64,000 bases of DNA from Halomonas sp. LR3S48 (GTDB lineage Bacteria > Pseudomonadota > Gammaproteobacteria > Pseudomonadales > Halomonadaceae): NCBI RefSeq assembly GCF_025725665.1, contig NZ_CP107009.1:3596001-3660000 (forward strand). Direction: 5' to 3'. Shown here piece after piece: positions 27,133 through 36,492 of the stretch (position 1 is the stretch's first letter; each line of letters begins with the position of its first letter). Under the pieces are notes generated by a model that worked only from the letters and a program-made list of their open reading frames with translations, searched no databases and was not told the DNA's origin. A program made the position numbers and the translations under genes.

Positions 27133-28452
27133 ATGACGAACCACTCCCAACGTTCAGGTCGCGATCGCCGGCGACTGATCAAGGGGCTGGGAGCCGCCTC
27201 GTTGTTGCCGCTGATCGGCGGTGTCACGTCCTTTACCATCGGCAACCAGCATGCCGGTCAGGTCGTGGTGGTGGGTGGCGGCTTCGGTGGCGCCACCGCA
27301 GCCAAGTATCTCAAGCGAGCCAATCCGGCGATCGAGGTGATCCTGGTCGAGCCTGCCGAGACCTTCCACACCGGCTCCTTCAGCAATCTGCACCTGGGCG
27401 GCCTGCGCAGCATGGATACCCTCGCCCATGGCTATGACGAGCTGCAGGACCGCTACGGCGTGCGTGTGATCCAAGCCATGGCGGAGAACGTCGACGCCAA
27501 CGCCCATACGGTGCGGCTCTCCACCGGACGCGAGCTGGAGTACGACCGACTGATTCTTTCTCCAGGTATCGATTTTCGTTGGAACGCATTGGAAGGCTAC
27601 GATGAGGAGGCGGCCGAAAAGGCGCCCCATGCCTGGCAGGCCGGTACGCAGACGGAGTTGCTGCGCTCCCAGCTGCTGGCAATGAAGGACGGCGGCACCT
27701 TCGTCATGGTGGCCCCGGGCAACCCCTTCCGCTGCCCGCCTGCCCCCTACGAGCGCGCCAGCCTGGTGGCCAATTACCTGGCCCAGTACAAACCGAAATC
27801 CAAAGTGCTGATCCTCGACGCCAAGGACGATTTCTCCAAGAAGGCGCTGTTCATGGAGGGCTGGGAGAAGCTCTACGGCGATCGCATCGAATGGGTGGGA
27901 CTTTCCGGCGACGGCCGTGTCACCCGGGTCGACGCCGAACGGCTGGAAGTCGAGACCGAGCGCGGAACCGTTCACCAGGCCGACGTACTCAACGTGATAC
28001 CGCCGCAGAAGGCCGGTCAAATCGCCGAGCGTGCCGGCGTGACCGACGACTCCGGTTGGGTGCCGGTCAAGCCGGAAACCTTCGAGTCGCAGCTGGTCGA
28101 AGATATCTTCGTGATCGGCGACGCTGCCGTCGCCGCTCCGATGCCCAAATCGGGATTCTGTGCCAACGCCCAGGCCAAGGTCGTGGCGGCGGCCATCGCC
28201 GCCTCGCTGGAGTCGCGCCCGGCTCCTGAAGCGTACTGGACCCATGCCAGCTACAGCCTGGTGGGTCCCGAGTACGGTATCTCGGAGATTGGCATCTATC
28301 GCGTACGGGACGGCGTCATTGCCGAGGTCGAGGGGGCCGGCGGCCTGAGTCCGCAGGACGCCCCCGAAGCCACCCGCGCCCTGGAAGCCGAGTATGCCAT
28401 CGGCTGGTACGACGCGATCTGCCAGGACACCTGGGGTACCCCCCTGGCCTGA
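27133..28452 (+). CDS. fccB: Sulfide dehydrogenase flavoprotein subunit FccB
   Basis: A 439-residue FAD protein of the sulfide:quinone/flavocytochrome c family. A Tat-type leader (RDRRRLIKGLGAASLLPL) precedes the dinucleotide motif VVVVGGGFGGATAAKYL. Later motifs include RCPPAPYERA, the second FAD site VIGDAAVAAPMPKSG and the FccB C-terminal domain. Cys in FRCPP and in GFCANAQ may be the redox pair. An alternative GTG at 27118 sits on the ribosome site, so ATG 27133 is preferred. It oxidises sulfide in the periplasm. Confidence 0.82.
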   Translation: MTNHSQRSGRDRRRLIKGLGAASLLPLIGGVTSFTIGNQHAGQVVVVGGGFGGATAAKYLKRANPAIEVILVEPAETFHTGSFSNLHLGGLRSMDTLAHGYDELQDRYGVRVIQAMAENVDANAHTVRLSTGRELEYDRLILSPGIDFRWNALEGYDEEAAEKAPHAWQAGTQTELLRSQLLAMKDGGTFVMVAPGNPFRCPPAPYERASLVANYLAQYKPKSKVLILDAKDDFSKKALFMEGWEKLYGDRIEWVGLSGDGRVTRVDAERLEVETERGTVHQADVLNVIPPQKAGQIAERAGVTDDSGWVPVKPETFESQLVEDIFVIGDAAVAAPMPKSGFCANAQAKVVAAAIAASLESRPAPEAYWTHASYSLVGPEYGISEIGIYRVRDGVIAEVEGAGGLSPQDAPEATRALEAEYAIGWYDAICQDTWGTPLA

Positions 28453-28466
28453 TACCCCGAAGCCAC

Positions 28467-28895
28467 TCAGCGCACGATCATCACCGACATCTTCGAGTGG
28501 TGCACCACATGCTCGGCGTTGGGACCCAGCACGTAATCGGCAAACTTACGCTTGTTGTGGGAGGCCATCACGATCAGGTCGACCTTGAGCTTCTTGGCTG
28601 CCTTGACGATCGCCTCCCAGGGCGAGCCATCGACGATTACCGACTGCACCTCGATGTCATCGGGAACGTGCTCCTCAATGAAACGGTGCTGCGCCTGGGA
28701 CAAGGCCTGATGCGCCTTCTCCGCGAAATCGCTCGGGAAGTAGGAGCCGACCAACGGCATATGGTAGTCCGGCAGCACCGTCACCACATGCAGTGAGGCG
28801 CCGAAGGTACGGCACAAGGTCAGTGCCGTGGGCAGCGCCTTGACCCAGGAGGACTCTTCGTTGAGGTCCACCGCTAGCAGAATCTTGCTGTACAT
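28467..28895 (-). CDS. Universal stress protein, TeaD-like
   Basis: A 142-residue UspA-fold protein beginning KILLAVDLNEES. The nucleotide-loop segment reads ASHNKRKFADYVLGPNAEHVVHHSK. It keeps one LGPNAEHV turn, but the usual GxxG start is replaced, so ATP binding is doubtful. It follows the fused TRAP permease by 12 bases. In Halomonas a UspA protein (TeaD) regulates the TeaABC ectoine transporter, and a similar role here is inferred. Confidence 0.78.
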   Translation of the reverse strand: MYSKILLAVDLNEESSWVKALPTALTLCRTFGASLHVVTVLPDYHMPLVGSYFPSDFAEKAHQALSQAQHRFIEEHVPDDIEVQSVIVDGSPWEAIVKAAKKLKVDLIVMASHNKRKFADYVLGPNAEHVVHHSKMSVMIVR

Positions 28896-28907
28896 ATGCC
28901 TTCCTCC

Positions 28908-31505
28908 TCAAGCGGCTTGGGCAGTCGACGGCCGCTGCTGACGGCGTCGACGCTGCAGCAGCACCACCAGGCCGAAGGTCAGGAAGCCCGGAATCCACAT
29001 CCACTCCTTGGCCCAGCGATCCACCGGCGCCAGCACCTCGACAATCTCCTGGTCGAAGTCGAAGCCGAGATCTTCGGCGGTACTGCCGAACTCGACGAAA
29101 TCGACGAGGGTCCGATCGTCCTCGGTCAACAGCTCGAGGCCCAGGCTCTGCATGCGTTCTTCGGCACTGTCGCCGCGCGGTACCGGCACCAGGATGTAGG
29201 TGCTCATGGGCTCACCGTAGGGGTTCAGGCCCTCGATCTGCACCCTCAGTTGGCTGTCTTCGTCGACGTTACCCAGGGCCTCGACGAATTGCTGCGGCGG
29301 CACCGACTGGTAGGGATCGTGAATGCGATCCATCCAATACCCGGGGCGGAACAGGGTAAAAGCGACGAGCAGCAGCAGGATCGACTCGTACCAACGGTTG
29401 CGCACCAGGAAGTAGCCCTGGGTACCCGCGGCGAAGATGAGCATGGCGATCGTCGCGATGATGAATACCACGATGCCCTGCAGCCACCCCACATCGATGA
29501 GCAGCAGGTCGGTATTGAAGATGAACAGGAACGGCAGTGCTGCGGTACGCAGACTGTAATAGAAGGCCTGGAAGCCGGTGCGCAGCGGGTCGCCGCCCGA
29601 GACCGCCGCCGCTGCGAACGACGCCAGTCCCACCGGTGGCGTCACGTCGGCCATGATGCCGAAGTAGAACACGAACAGGTGCACCGCGATCAAGGGCACG
29701 ATGAGGCCATTCTGCTGGCCCAGCAGTACGATGACGGGCGCCATCAGCGCCGATACGACGATGTAGTTGGCGGTGGTCGGCAACCCCATGCCGAGGATCA
29801 GGCTGAGTACGGCGGTGAGCAGCAGGATCAGCATCAGGTTGCCCATGGCCAGGATCTCGACCACGTCGGCCAGCACCAGGCCGACGCCGGTCTGTGAAAC
29901 CGCTCCCACCACGATGCCCGCCGTGGCAGTGGCGATACCGATGCCGATCATGTTGCGGGCACCGGCCACCAGGCCGTTCCACAAGTCGAAGAAGCCCTCC
30001 TTGACATCTCCCGCGAGCCGGCTGCGACCGCGGAACAGGGCGATAATGGGACGCTGGGTGATCATGATGCAAATCATGAACACGGTGGCCCAGAAGGCCG
30101 AGAGCCCCGGCGACAGGCGCTCCACCATCAAACACCAGACCAGCACGACCACCGGCAGGATGTAGTGCAGCCCGACCATTACCGTGGGACGGGTCTGCGG
30201 AAGAGTGATCACTGGCGAGTTGGGATCGTCGAGTTCGAGTTCCGGGTAGTTCGAACCAAGCCTGAGCAGGCCTACATAGACGACGGCCAGCACCACGCCA
30301 ACCACCCAGGGCGTGGCGTCGCCCAGCACCGGCTTGAGCCAGCCGAGGCCATAGTAGACGGCAAACGAAAGCGCCATCAGCAGGATCAGGCCGGTCAGAA
30401 AACCGATCACCTTGTTGAGCAGGGGACGCACCGGGTTGCTCGACGGAAGGCCCTTCATGTCGGCCTTGAGCGCCTCGAGGTGCACGATATAGACCAGCGC
30501 GATGTAGGAGATCAGCGCCGGCAGGAAGGCATGCTTGATGACTTCCACATAGGAGATGCCGACGTACTCGACCATCAGGAAGGCGGCGGCCCCCATCACC
30601 GGTGGCATGATCTGGCCATTTACCGACGACGATACCTCCACTGCGCCGGCCTTCTCGGCCGAGAAACCGACCCGCTTCATCATGGGAATGGTAAAGGTAC
30701 CGGTGGTGACGGTATTGGCAATGGAGGAGCCGGAGATCAGGCCGGTCATGCCGGAGGCGACGACAGCGGCCTTGGCCGGCCCGCCCTTGTAGTGACCGAG
30801 CAGCGAGAAGGCGACCTTGATGAAATAGTTGCCGGCCCCGGCCTTGTCGAGCAGGGCACCGAACAACACGAACAGGAACACGAAGCTGGTGGAGACCCCC
30901 AAGGCGATACCGAATACGCCCTGGGTGGTGAGCCACTGGTGGTTGATCAAGCCGTACAGGCTGACCCCGCGATGAGCCAGAATGCCCGGCATATAGGGGC
31001 CGAACAGGGTATAGATGATGAACAACGAGGCCACGATCGCCAGCGGCGGCCCCAGTGCTCGCCGGGTTGCCTCGAGCAGCACCAGAATGCCCACGACGCC
31101 AACGATCACGTCTCGCAGAATCGGCGACCCAGGGCGATTGGAGAGTTCGGCATAGAACAGGAAGATATAGGCGGCGCAGAAGGCGCCCACCAACGCCAGC
31201 ACCCAATCCTGGATCGGTATGCGGTCGCGAGGTGAACGCTTGAACGCAGGGTACGCCATGAACGCCAGGAAGGTGGCGAAGGCCAGGTGAATCGAACGCG
31301 CCTCGGTGGCATTGAACACCCCGAAGCGGAGCAGAAAAGGTAGCGGCGAGGCAATCCAGAGCTGGAACAGCGACCAGGCGGCCGCGATGCCGACCAGCAG
31401 CCTTCCTGGAACACCCAGCGGCTTACGCGCCCCGCTGTCGCTCGAGGCTACCAGATCCTCGAGATCCACCTCAGGCTTTTGTTGATTCGTTTTGTCATTT
31501 GTCAT
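28908..31505 (-). CDS. TRAP-TAXI fused 4TM/12TM permease
   Basis: An 865-residue membrane protein combining the small (DctQ-like) and large (DctM-like) TRAP permease parts. Around 18 hydrophobic helices are visible, with motifs ASGMTGLISGSSIANTVTTG and LGMGLPTTANYIV typical of TAXI-TRAP permeases. The N-terminus is hydrophilic, and the C-terminal 150 residues include a soluble acidic region. ATG 31505 is chosen; upstream codons lack a ribosome site. It works with the TAXI receptor at 31660. Confidence 0.88.
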   Translation of the reverse strand: MTNDKTNQQKPEVDLEDLVASSDSGARKPLGVPGRLLVGIAAAWSLFQLWIASPLPFLLRFGVFNATEARSIHLAFATFLAFMAYPAFKRSPRDRIPIQDWVLALVGAFCAAYIFLFYAELSNRPGSPILRDVIVGVVGILVLLEATRRALGPPLAIVASLFIIYTLFGPYMPGILAHRGVSLYGLINHQWLTTQGVFGIALGVSTSFVFLFVLFGALLDKAGAGNYFIKVAFSLLGHYKGGPAKAAVVASGMTGLISGSSIANTVTTGTFTIPMMKRVGFSAEKAGAVEVSSSVNGQIMPPVMGAAAFLMVEYVGISYVEVIKHAFLPALISYIALVYIVHLEALKADMKGLPSSNPVRPLLNKVIGFLTGLILLMALSFAVYYGLGWLKPVLGDATPWVVGVVLAVVYVGLLRLGSNYPELELDDPNSPVITLPQTRPTVMVGLHYILPVVVLVWCLMVERLSPGLSAFWATVFMICIMITQRPIIALFRGRSRLAGDVKEGFFDLWNGLVAGARNMIGIGIATATAGIVVGAVSQTGVGLVLADVVEILAMGNLMLILLLTAVLSLILGMGLPTTANYIVVSALMAPVIVLLGQQNGLIVPLIAVHLFVFYFGIMADVTPPVGLASFAAAAVSGGDPLRTGFQAFYYSLRTAALPFLFIFNTDLLLIDVGWLQGIVVFIIATIAMLIFAAGTQGYFLVRNRWYESILLLLVAFTLFRPGYWMDRIHDPYQSVPPQQFVEALGNVDEDSQLRVQIEGLNPYGEPMSTYILVPVPRGDSAEERMQSLGLELLTEDDRTLVDFVEFGSTAEDLGFDFDQEIVEVLAPVDRWAKEWMWIPGFLTFGLVVLLQRRRRQQRPSTAQAA

Positions 31506-31595
31506 TGCCGTCGTGCCCCACCATCGCTTCTGCTCTTGAAGATTGCCCGCTCTAGGAAAAGCCGGTTCGTTCAATGGTCCGTGGTCGGTCCAAAC

Positions 31596-31626
31596 AGATG
31601 CGCGGACCCTTTGGGTCCGCGCATCT
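31596..31626 (-). terminator. Perfect hairpin between TAXI receptor and permease
   Basis: AGATGCGCGGACCC pairs perfectly with GGGTCCGCGCATCT around a 3-base loop: 14 base pairs, no T tract. It probably protects or partly ends the receptor message, so that more receptor than permease is made. Confidence 0.65.
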
Positions 31627-31659
31627 CACCAGAGGGAATCGGTGCCCCTCAACGACATT

Positions 31660-32640
31660 TCACTCGATCCAGCCACGCTCACGATAGTAGCGAGCGGCAC
31701 CATCATGCAGCGGTGCAGTCAGGCCGTCGGAAATCATGTCTTCCTCATTGAGATTTTCGAATGCCGGATGCAGACGCTTGAAGCGGTCGAAATTCTCGAA
31801 TACCGCCTTGACGGTCTCGTAGATAACGTCTTCATCGACGGCGGTGGAACTCACGAATGTCGCTGCCACGCCGAAGGTCTCGACATCCTCGTCATTGCCA
31901 CGATACAGGCCGCCGGGGATGACCGAACGGGTGTAGTAGGGATGCTCCTCGATGAGGGCGTCGATCTCGTCGCCGGTCACCGGGACGAGGCGAGCGTCGA
32001 TAGTGGTGGTGGCTTCCTGGATGGAGCCGTTGGGATGCCCTACCACGTAGACCATGGCGTCGATATTGTTATCGGCCAGGGCCGCGGCCTGCTCGGCGGC
32101 ATCCAACTGGGAAGCCAGCGAGAAGGTGTCGGTATCCCAGCCCATGGCCTCCATCACCACGTTCATGGTGTTGCGCTGACCGGAGCCCGGGTTGCCGATG
32201 TTGACGCGCTTGCCGGGGAAGTCGGAGAAGTGCTCGATACCGGAGTCTGCACGCGCCACCACGGTCAGCGGCTCACCGTGCATGGTGAAGACCGCACGCA
32301 TATCTTCCCAGGCGCCGTCGGACTCGAAGTTGTCCTCGCCATGGTAGGCGCGGTACTGGACGTCCGACTGGACAACGCCCATGTCGAGTTCGCCGCTGCG
32401 CATGCCGTTGACGTTGGCCACGGAACCACCCGTGGACGGGGCATTACAGCGAATGTTGTGCTCGTCGCTGCCGCGATTCACCATGCGACAGACCGACTGG
32501 CCTACGACGTAGTAGACACCCGTCTGGCCACCGGTACCGATGGTGATGAAGCGGTCTTGGGCCACGGCCGGTGCGGAGAACATGGCGGCGCCTACAAGCG
32601 CTCCCGAGAAGGCTGCCGCGGAGAAAGCATGGCGTTTCAT
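31660..32640 (-). CDS. TAXI-family TRAP solute receptor
   Basis: A 326-residue periplasmic receptor with a signal peptide (about 1-27, ending APAVA) and the TAXI-family start ITIGTGGQTGVYYVVGQSVCRMV. Its relatives bind glutamate, dicarboxylates or related acids; the ligand here is unknown. ATG 32640 has AGGTG nearby. It is the first gene of the receptor-permease-UspA operon, separated from the permease by a strong hairpin. Confidence 0.88.
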   Translation of the reverse strand: MKRHAFSAAAFSGALVGAAMFSAPAVAQDRFITIGTGGQTGVYYVVGQSVCRMVNRGSDEHNIRCNAPSTGGSVANVNGMRSGELDMGVVQSDVQYRAYHGEDNFESDGAWEDMRAVFTMHGEPLTVVARADSGIEHFSDFPGKRVNIGNPGSGQRNTMNVVMEAMGWDTDTFSLASQLDAAEQAAALADNNIDAMVYVVGHPNGSIQEATTTIDARLVPVTGDEIDALIEEHPYYTRSVIPGGLYRGNDEDVETFGVAATFVSSTAVDEDVIYETVKAVFENFDRFKRLHPAFENLNEEDMISDGLTAPLHDGAARYYRERGWIE

Positions 32641-32966
32641 TAACACACCTCTTTGACGTTATTGGCTAGCTGTCGTTACTGACGAGCAAGATCCCTGAGT
32701 AGCCAGGCGATGAATGCATCGGCTGGCGGAAACTACCGCTCCCCTCTACTTTAGCGAAAAAAACGTCGGAACGATGGGTCTTTTTCAACCTGGCCTAATT
32801 CTAGTCTGCCTTTTCGTTTAGTGTGCGTTAATTCCTGATATGCATGCCCCATGAGCGTTTATAACCGCTCTGTTGACGGCCAGTTCGACCCCGCCATGGC
32901 GACTCATCCTTGAACGATCGCTCTCCCCGCGACCAGACTGAAAACACAGCCAAGAGGAGCACGCCC
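32641..32966. promoter_or_regulatory. Divergent intergenic region, TAXI receptor and macrodomain
   Basis: About 325 bases without a gene. The stretch 32745-32860 is AT-rich and should contain promoters for both directions. No clear operator, repeat or RNA motif is visible. Confidence 0.35.
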
Positions 32967-33482
32967 ATGCCAACTCAACTGGAATGCCGGCAAGGCGACA
33001 TCGCCAACCAGCCCGACATGGACGCGGTGGTCAATGCCGCCAACGCCGAACTCAGGCCCGGCGGCGGCGTGGCCGGGGCCCTGCATCGGGCGGCCGGGCC
33101 GGAGCTCGACCGGGCCTGCCGACCTTTGGCGCCGATCGAACCCGGCCAGGCCGTGATCACCGACGCTTTCGGCCTGCCCAACCGTCATGTGATCCACTGC
33201 CTGGGACCGGTGTATGGCCGTGATACGCCGGAAGCGGAACTGCTGGCCGCCTGCTATCGCAACGCGCTCGCGCTGGCCGAGCAACACGGAATTGCAAGCC
33301 TGGCCTTCCCCGCCCTCTCGGCGGGCGCCTTCGGCTATCCGCTGGAAGAAGCCGCCCGCATTGCCATCGTGACGGTGCGCGAGACGCTGCCCCAATGCCG
33401 CGGCATCGAGCGGGTGCGCTTCGTGCTGTTCGATGCCGGCAGCGCCGAAGTTTTCCAGCGTACGCTGGATTCACTCAACTAG
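32967..33482 (+). CDS. Macrodomain protein, ADP-ribose deacetylase-like
   Basis: A 171-residue single macrodomain. It has DAVVNAANAELRPGGGVAGALHRAAG and SAGAFGYPLEEAARIA, matching YmdB/MacroD-type enzymes that hydrolyse O-acetyl-ADP-ribose or mono-ADP-ribose on proteins. The ATG at 32967 follows GAGGAG. The stop overlaps convergently with the TRAP DctM stop by 4 bases. No functional link to neighbours is apparent. Confidence 0.85.
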   Translation: MPTQLECRQGDIANQPDMDAVVNAANAELRPGGGVAGALHRAAGPELDRACRPLAPIEPGQAVITDAFGLPNRHVIHCLGPVYGRDTPEAELLAACYRNALALAEQHGIASLAFPALSAGAFGYPLEEAARIAIVTVRETLPQCRGIERVRFVLFDAGSAEVFQRTLDSLN

Positions 33483-34783
33483 ACGTTGTAGCCGAGGACT
33501 CTCGGCAACCACAGGGCGATTTCCGGGAAGATCGCGACGAGCGTCAGTGCGCCGGCCATGGCCAGCACGAACAGCAGCGCCCAGCCCAGGGTCTGCTCCA
33601 GCCGGATCCTTGCGATTTCGGTGGTTACCATCAGGTTGACCGCTACCGGCGGGGTGAACTGGCCGATGGCGATGTTCATCGCCAGCAGGATACCGAACCA
33701 CACCGGGTTCCAGCCGAAGTGCTGCATCACCGGAATCAGGATCGGCATCATGATCAGATAGATCGAGATGGCGTCGAGCAGCATGCCCGCCAGCAGCACC
33801 GCCAGCATGACCAGTATCAGCAACAGCGTGCCGTTGTCGGACAGGCCGATGACCCATTCCGCCAAGTGGCGGAAGGTGCCGAGCATGGTGCCGGCCCAGG
33901 CGAAGATCCCGGCCAGGGCAATGATCAGCATGACCACACCGGAAATTACCGCCGCCTCGCCGAGCAGATTCCACAGGTCGCGCAGGTTGAGCTCGCGGGT
34001 GAGGAACAGCCCCACCAGGGCGCCGTAGGCCACGGCCACCACGGCCGCCTCGGTGGGCGTGAACAGCCCCGAGCGCAGCCCGCCGAGGATCAGCACCGGG
34101 GCGAACAGCGCCGGTAGCGCCTGCTTGAAGGTCTCGCCCACTTCCAGGCGTTCGGCACCCTCCGCTGGCGTGCCGCCTTCCCAGCCGTAGCGCTTCGACA
34201 CCAGCAGCGCCGGTACCAGCAGTGCCAGGCCGGCCAGGATGCCGGGGAATAGCCCGGCGGCGAAAAGTGCCCGCAGATCGACCCCGGGCACCACGATGGA
34301 GTAGAGAATCAGCGCCACCGAAGGCGGGATCAGGATCGCCGTGGAGGCGGATGCGGCGATCAACGTGGCCGAGAAGGGCTTGGGGTAGCCCGCCTTGGTC
34401 ATGCTCGGCAGCATCACCATGGCCACTGCCGCGGCGTCTGCCGGGCCGGAACCGCTCATGCCGCCCATGATCATGCACACCAGCACCGCCACCAGTGCCA
34501 GACCGCCGTGCCGCGGGCCGATCAGGGCCTGGGCGAAGCGTACCAGGCGCAGCGCCACGCCGGCGCGCTCGAAGATCAAGCCGGTCAGGATGAACAGCGG
34601 GATGGCGATCAGTGGGTACTTGGCGATGCTGTTGTAGGTATTGGTGCCTAGCGTGGCCAGCATGGCCGGCGAGAGCCCGGAGACGATGCCCACCGCCCCG
34701 GCCAGGGCCAGCGAGAAGGCCACCGGCACGCCGGCGATCAACAACCCGGCGAAGGCCAGGATCATCCACAGGTCAGGACTCAT
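33479..34783 (-). CDS. TRAP transporter large permease DctM
   Basis: A 434-residue membrane protein with about 12 helices. Motifs PLFILTGLIFERAG, GGMSGSGPADAAAVA and PPSVALILYSIV are those of the DctM family. It overlaps the DctQ gene by 11 bases. With DctQ (34773) and DctP (35331) it forms a sodium-driven uptake system. It is downstream of the periplasmic sugar-oxidation genes and on the same strand, so it may import their product. Confidence 0.9.
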   Translation of the reverse strand: MSPDLWMILAFAGLLIAGVPVAFSLALAGAVGIVSGLSPAMLATLGTNTYNSIAKYPLIAIPLFILTGLIFERAGVALRLVRFAQALIGPRHGGLALVAVLVCMIMGGMSGSGPADAAAVAMVMLPSMTKAGYPKPFSATLIAASASTAILIPPSVALILYSIVVPGVDLRALFAAGLFPGILAGLALLVPALLVSKRYGWEGGTPAEGAERLEVGETFKQALPALFAPVLILGGLRSGLFTPTEAAVVAVAYGALVGLFLTRELNLRDLWNLLGEAAVISGVVMLIIALAGIFAWAGTMLGTFRHLAEWVIGLSDNGTLLLILVMLAVLLAGMLLDAISIYLIMMPILIPVMQHFGWNPVWFGILLAMNIAIGQFTPPVAVNLMVTTEIARIRLEQTLGWALLFVLAMAGALTLVAIFPEIALWLPRVLGYNV

Positions 34784-35252
34784 CGTCGAGCCTCCCGCGC
34801 AGACGGTCTACGATCTGCTGTATCAGGCGCACCAGCATGGCGGCTGACAGTAGCGGCAGCCATACGAGATACCACCACTGGGGCAGGCCGAGCCCAGGCG
34901 ACAACGACTCCCACTGGTACTCCTCCCAAGTCAGCTTGGCGCCGAACCAGGTGATCAGCCCAAGCACGATGGCCCCGCACAGGCCCTGGAACAGGATCAG
35001 CACGAGACGCGGCCCGGCCGGCAAGGCACGCTCGAGCAGGCTGATGCGGATATGGCCGTTGCGCCGCAGCGCCACCGAGGCTCCGGTGAAGGTGAGCACC
35101 ACCAGCAGGAACACCGAGAATTCCTCGGTGAAGGCCAGCGACCCGCCTGTCACGTAGCGGGTGACGACATTGCCCAGGCTGATCAGTGAAATGATCGCCA
35201 GCGCCAGCGAGCCCAGCCAGCGCTCCGGCCTGGCATCGGGGGGAAGTCTCAT
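34773..35252 (-). CDS. TRAP transporter small permease DctQ
   Basis: A 159-residue protein with four hydrophobic helices (LGSLALAIISLISLGNVVTRY, FSVFLLVVLTFTG and two more). It begins after a 78-base gap that contains a hairpin following dctP. It overlaps dctM. It is the small partner of the large permease. Confidence 0.85.
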   Translation of the reverse strand: MRLPPDARPERWLGSLALAIISLISLGNVVTRYVTGGSLAFTEEFSVFLLVVLTFTGASVALRRNGHIRISLLERALPAGPRLVLILFQGLCGAIVLGLITWFGAKLTWEEYQWESLSPGLGLPQWWYLVWLPLLSAAMLVRLIQQIVDRLRGRLDDES

Positions 35253-35272
35253 CGAAGCCTCGCGGTAACAGG

Positions 35273-35296
35273 CCCGGCGTCGCAGGCGCCGCCGGG
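35273..35296 (-). terminator. Hairpin between TRAP receptor and small permease
   Basis: CCCGGCG pairs with CGCCGGG (7 pairs, 10-base loop) just after dctP. No T tract. It is in the same position as hairpins in two other TRAP operons of this window. Confidence 0.5.
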
Positions 35297-35330
35297 ATCA
35301 GGCTCTTTCAAGCAACGGGGACGAAGGGGT

Positions 35331-36341
35331 TCAACGCGCCTCGATGGCCTCACGCGCGGCATCGACCAGGTCCTGTCCAATACGCGGAATCCACTTGTCA
35401 TGCACGCTCTGGGTGGCATTGACGAAGGCGCGATGCTGCTCCTCGGTGAGCTCGGTGACCTGAACGCCGCGCTCCTGGATGGCGGCCAACCGCTCGCTCT
35501 CTTGCTCGCGGGTCATGGCGATCTCCCATTCGCCCGCCTCGATAGCGGTCTCGCGCAGGATCTCGCGTTCCTCCTCGGAGAGCGTTCCCCAGACCTGCTC
35601 GTTGACGGCGAAGATCAGCGGATCGTTCATGTAGTTCCACAGCGTCAAGTGCTCCTGCCCCGCCTGATCGATGCGCGCCACGTCGAATACCGAAAGCGGG
35701 TTCTCCTGGCCGTCAACGGCGCCGGTGGTCAGCGCCGGCTGGGCATCGGTCCAGCTCATCTGGGTGGGGTCGGCGCCCAGCGCGGTGAAGGTGTCCTGGA
35801 ACAGCGGCGAGCCCACCACGCGGATCTTCAAGCCTTCGAGATCGCCGGGCTCGTCGATGGGTCCGCGTGAATTGGAGAGCTGACGGAAGCCGTTCTCCCC
35901 CCAGGCCAGGGGAATCACGCCGCGCGTTTCGATAGCCTCGAATATCATCTCGCCGGCGGCCCCCCCGGTCACGGCGTCCACGGCCGCCTCGTCGGGCATG
36001 AAGAACGGCAGCGAGAAGAGGTTGAGTTCGGGCACCTGCGGCGACCAGTTGATGGTCGAGCCGACGGCCATGTCGATCAGCCCCGAACGCATGGCAGAGA
36101 ACTCCCGGGTCTGATCGCCGTTGACCAGTTGCGAGTTGGGATAGACGCGCAGCGTGAGTTCGCCTCCAGTGCGCTCCTCCACCAGTTCGGCCCACTTCTC
36201 CGCCGCCTGGCCCCAGGGGAAAGCATCGGAGAGCACGGTGGAAATGGAAAGTTCGCGTGCCTGCGCCGTAAGCGAGGCAGAGAGTACGACGGCACCGGCC
36301 AGGGCCGCGGCGATACGGGAGATACGGCTTGCTGAGTTCAT
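35331..36341 (-). CDS. TRAP solute receptor DctP
   Basis: A 336-residue periplasmic receptor with signal peptide (1-28, ending AQA). The ligand region LKIRVVGSPLFQDTFTALGADP carries the Arg that binds carboxylates in this family, and GAVDGQENPLSVF is a hallmark. The substrate is probably an organic acid, perhaps a sugar acid given the neighbouring enzymes. The 150 bases upstream to the DUF1080 gene contain no gene or clear terminator. Confidence 0.9.
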   Translation of the reverse strand: MNSASRISRIAAALAGAVVLSASLTAQARELSISTVLSDAFPWGQAAEKWAELVEERTGGELTLRVYPNSQLVNGDQTREFSAMRSGLIDMAVGSTINWSPQVPELNLFSLPFFMPDEAAVDAVTGGAAGEMIFEAIETRGVIPLAWGENGFRQLSNSRGPIDEPGDLEGLKIRVVGSPLFQDTFTALGADPTQMSWTDAQPALTTGAVDGQENPLSVFDVARIDQAGQEHLTLWNYMNDPLIFAVNEQVWGTLSEEEREILRETAIEAGEWEIAMTREQESERLAAIQERGVQVTELTEEQHRAFVNATQSVHDKWIPRIGQDLVDAAREAIEAR

Positions 36342-36492
36342 GACGTGTCCTTGGGTCGTTGGCCGTAGTCCCGCGCGGGGAGCCGGCTAATTCTTGGTAT
36401 CAGGGAGAATCGTGAAGTCCCATCGCATTGTAAAGCGATAAGCGTTGAAGGGAAGGAGGACACGTCGAGCGAGGTCGTCGAGTGAGACCAGG

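Noticed and set aside
28908..31235. Long plus-strand frames opposite the TRAP permease
   Set aside because: Reverse-complement composition, no membrane helices or motifs.
33471..34769. A 432-codon open frame on the minus strand beside the DctM frame
   Set aside because: It is the shifted frame of dctM; the 33479-34783 frame has the DctM motifs and hydrophobic helices, the other is Arg/Gly-rich without motifs.
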